From positions 1 to 7,513 of the forward strand of contig JAICTR010000131.1 in assembly GCA_025936275.1 (NCBI GenBank): a stretch of DNA of 7,513 nucleotides, given 5' to 3'. Positions 6,064 through 7,513 of this stretch are shown here, piece after piece (the first letter of the stretch is position 1; each line of letters opens with the position of its first letter). This DNA is from Burkholderiales bacterium. GTDB lineage: Bacteria > Pseudomonadota > Gammaproteobacteria > Burkholderiales > Usitatibacteraceae. The notes under the pieces are model-generated. The model was not told the DNA's origin. It saw only the letters and a list, made by a program, of their open reading frames with translations, and ran no database searches. The position numbers and the translations under genes are program-made.

Positions 6064-7014
6064 TCAGCCGCTCGCGCGGTCCAGGCGTTCCGACGCCGGC
6101 GCATCGAGCGCGAGTTCGGCGGCCGCCATCAGCTCCCGCAGCTGCGCGAGACTGGTCGCGCTCGCGATCGGCGCGCTGATCGCGGGCCGCGCCATCAGCC
6201 AGGCGAGCGCCACCTGCGCGGGCTTGGCGTGCAGCCGGTGCGCCACGTCGTCCAGCGCCGCGAGGATCCTGAAGCCGCGCTCGTCCATGTATTTCTTCAC
6301 GCTGCGCTCCCCGCGCGGGCTCTTGCCCAGGTCGGCGGCGCTGCGATATTTCCCGGTGAGGAAGCCGCTCGCGAGCGCGTAGTAGGGAATCACGCCGATC
6401 TCTTCGCGCACGCAAAGCGACATCAGGTCCCCTTCGAATTGCGCGCGGGAGTAGAGGTTGTAGCCCGGCTGCAGCGTAGCGAAGCTGGCGAGGCCGAGCC
6501 GCGACGACGCCTCCAGCGCCGCGGAAAGAGACGGCGCGCTGAAGTTGGAGCAGCCGATCGCGCGCACCTTGCCTTCGCGCACCAGGCGGTCGAAGGCCTC
6601 GAGCGTCTCGTCGATCGGCGTCTGCGGATCCTCCGCGTGGGCCTGGTAGAGATCGATGCGGTCGGTGCGAAGCCGCGCGAGCGAGGCCTCGCACGCGGCG
6701 CGGATATGGCGAGCGGAAAGTCCCTTGCCGTGTCCAGGCATCTCCATCCCGACCTTGGTCGCGACGACCAGGCGCTCGCGCTTGCCGGAGCGCTCGATCC
6801 AGCGTCCGATGACCGTCTCGGATTCGCCGCCGCCGTTGCCGGGCACCCATTTCGAGTAGACGTCCGCGGTATCGACGAGGTTGAAGCCGTGGTCGACGAA
6901 CGCATCCAGCAGCACGAACGCCGTGGGCTCGTCCACGGTCCATCCGAAGACGTTCGCGCCGAAGGCGAGCGGCGCCACCTCGATGCCGGTGCGTCCGAGC
7001 GGTCGGCGCTTCAT
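6064..7014 (-). CDS. Aldo/keto reductase (NADPH-dependent oxidoreductase)
   Basis: The 316-residue protein has the usual length of a single-domain (alpha/beta)8-barrel aldo/keto reductase. It begins MKRRPLGRTGIEVAPLAFG, the typical first strand. The catalytic tetrad is complete: Asp48 (NLVDTAD), Tyr53 (DVYS), Lys87 (VATKVG) and His126 (YQAHAED). Cofactor-site stretches are also present: GCSNFSA, then IPYYALASGFLTGKY, and near the C-terminus SATSLAQLREL, where NADPH phosphate contacts usually lie. The overall style is that of the bacterial YajO/YghZ-like reductases that act on aldehydes and ketones in the cytoplasm, but the substrate cannot be inferred. The gene converges with the c-di-GMP gene and diverges from the secreted-protein gene, the two start codons being 20 bp apart. 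Its ribosome binding site is weak (GGAAA about 5 nt upstream). No partner gene is visible and the role is probably general carbonyl reduction. Confidence 0.93.
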   Translation of the reverse strand: MKRRPLGRTGIEVAPLAFGANVFGWTVDEPTAFVLLDAFVDHGFNLVDTADVYSKWVPGNGGGESETVIGRWIERSGKRERLVVATKVGMEMPGHGKGLSARHIRAACEASLARLRTDRIDLYQAHAEDPQTPIDETLEAFDRLVREGKVRAIGCSNFSAPSLSAALEASSRLGLASFATLQPGYNLYSRAQFEGDLMSLCVREEIGVIPYYALASGFLTGKYRSAADLGKSPRGERSVKKYMDERGFRILAALDDVAHRLHAKPAQVALAWLMARPAISAPIASATSLAQLRELMAAAELALDAPASERLDRASG

Positions 7015-7034
7015 GGCGTTTCCACGGAGGTCAT
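7015..7034. promoter_or_regulatory. 20-bp divergent start region with plus-strand ribosome binding site
   Basis: Only 20 bp separate the start codons of the reductase (minus) and the secreted protein (plus). GGAGG at 7026-7030 lies 4 nt before the plus-strand ATG. There is no room for promoters here, so at least one of the genes must be transcribed from within the other's coding sequence, giving overlapping 5' ends. Confidence 0.6.
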
Positions 7035-7513
7035 ATGAGGTCCTTTCGGATCATCGGGCGGTGGGCGCTGGCGCTGCTGCTCCTGGCCGCCCTCCCGCGC
7101 GGCTTCGCGCAAGCGGTGAATCCGCTCGCGCGCGGTCTCTGGGGAAGCGTCGACAGCGCGCCGATCCAGGGGCTCTGGAATGGCGCGGACATCGAGCGCC
7201 GCCGTCTTTGCACCCATCCGGAGAACGAGGGCGACCGCGGCACGTACGCGCAGTTCGACGTGAGCACCGACCTCACTGCGCACGTGCTCGCCATCGACCA
7301 GGCGGGAATCACCGGGCTCGGCTGCAGCTACCGCGGCAACTATTCCGGCAGCGGCCCGAGCTTCGCCTGGAACGGCACCTATTCGTGCACCGACGGCAAG
7401 CATGGCGCCTTCACCTCGCGCTCGATCAGCGTGACGCCCAACGCGCTCACGGTCCATCTCGACGTGAAGCTCGACGGCAGCGAGACCTGCACGATCGAGA
7501 AGGTCATCGCCGC
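7035..7513 (+). CDS. Secreted four-cysteine protein of unknown function (partial, C-terminus outside window)
   Basis: An open frame of 159 codons runs off the right edge. It opens with a good signal peptide: basic MRSFRIIGRW, hydrophobic ALALLLLAAL, and probable cleavage after AQA at residue 27. The mature part is rich in Gly, Ser, Thr and aromatic residues, with alternating polar and hydrophobic stretches (AFTSRSISVTPNALTVHLDV) that suggest a beta-rich fold. It has four cysteines at 59, 97, 118 and 152, a number suited to two disulfides in the periplasm or outside. GLWNG near residue 46 resembles the opening of small beta-barrel secreted proteins, but I do not recognise the family. There is no lipobox Cys, so it is not a lipoprotein. 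The start is supported by GGAGG 4 nt upstream. The competing minus-strand frame (7011-7457) is Arg/Ala-rich and looks like a shadow. It diverges from the reductase gene, and a functional link is not evident. Confidence 0.8.
   Translation, partial: MRSFRIIGRWALALLLLAALPRGFAQAVNPLARGLWGSVDSAPIQGLWNGADIERRRLCTHPENEGDRGTYAQFDVSTDLTAHVLAIDQAGITGLGCSYRGNYSGSGPSFAWNGTYSCTDGKHGAFTSRSISVTPNALTVHLDVKLDGSETCTIEKVIA

Noticed and set aside
7011..7457. Minus-strand frame of 148 codons that overlaps the reductase start by 4 bp
   Set aside because: The ATGA-type overlap is suggestive of coupling, but the protein is Arg/Ala-rich without features, whereas the opposite strand encodes a signal peptide with a good ribosome binding site.

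Overview
The window is very GC-rich and densely coding, and almost every codon ends in G or C. This, together with the gene types (an AddB-like PD-(D/E)XK 'probable DNA repair protein', a GGDEF-EAL signalling enzyme, a secreted subtilase with a signal peptide), suggests a betaproteobacterial chromosome. That placement is inference from composition and gene content, not from a marker gene. There are no tRNA or rRNA genes, insertion sequences or CRISPR arrays.

Layout. (1) 1-1108, minus strand: the N-terminal 369 residues of an AddB/RecB-like nuclease family protein that runs off the left edge. (2) 1109-1268: a divergent intergenic region of 160 bp. It holds two copies of a perfect 12-bp palindrome, a near-consensus CRP-type site and a -10-like hexamer placed as in a class II CRP promoter. 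(3) 1269-3539, plus strand: a secreted subtilisin-like (S8) protease with an intact catalytic triad. It has a striking C-terminal tail of eleven perfect hexapeptide repeats, G[I/L]VLSE. (4) 3574-6006, plus strand, 34 bp downstream and probably co-transcribed: a membrane-bound PAS-GGDEF-EAL protein in which both catalytic domains and the product-inhibition site look intact. (5) 6064-7014, minus strand, convergent: an aldo/keto reductase with a complete catalytic tetrad. (6) 7035-7513, plus strand, divergent from the reductase with only 20 bp between start codons: the start of a secreted four-cysteine protein that I do not recognise; it runs off the right edge.

How it may work together. The most coherent unit is the protease plus c-di-GMP enzyme pair, preceded by a regulatory region with a CRP/Clp-like site. 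A plausible reading is an exported protease whose production or release is tied to the surface/biofilm decision made through c-di-GMP. The repeat tail of the protease is the least explained structure in the window. The nuclease, reductase and secreted protein look unrelated to that unit. Genes (1) and (6) are open at the window edges.
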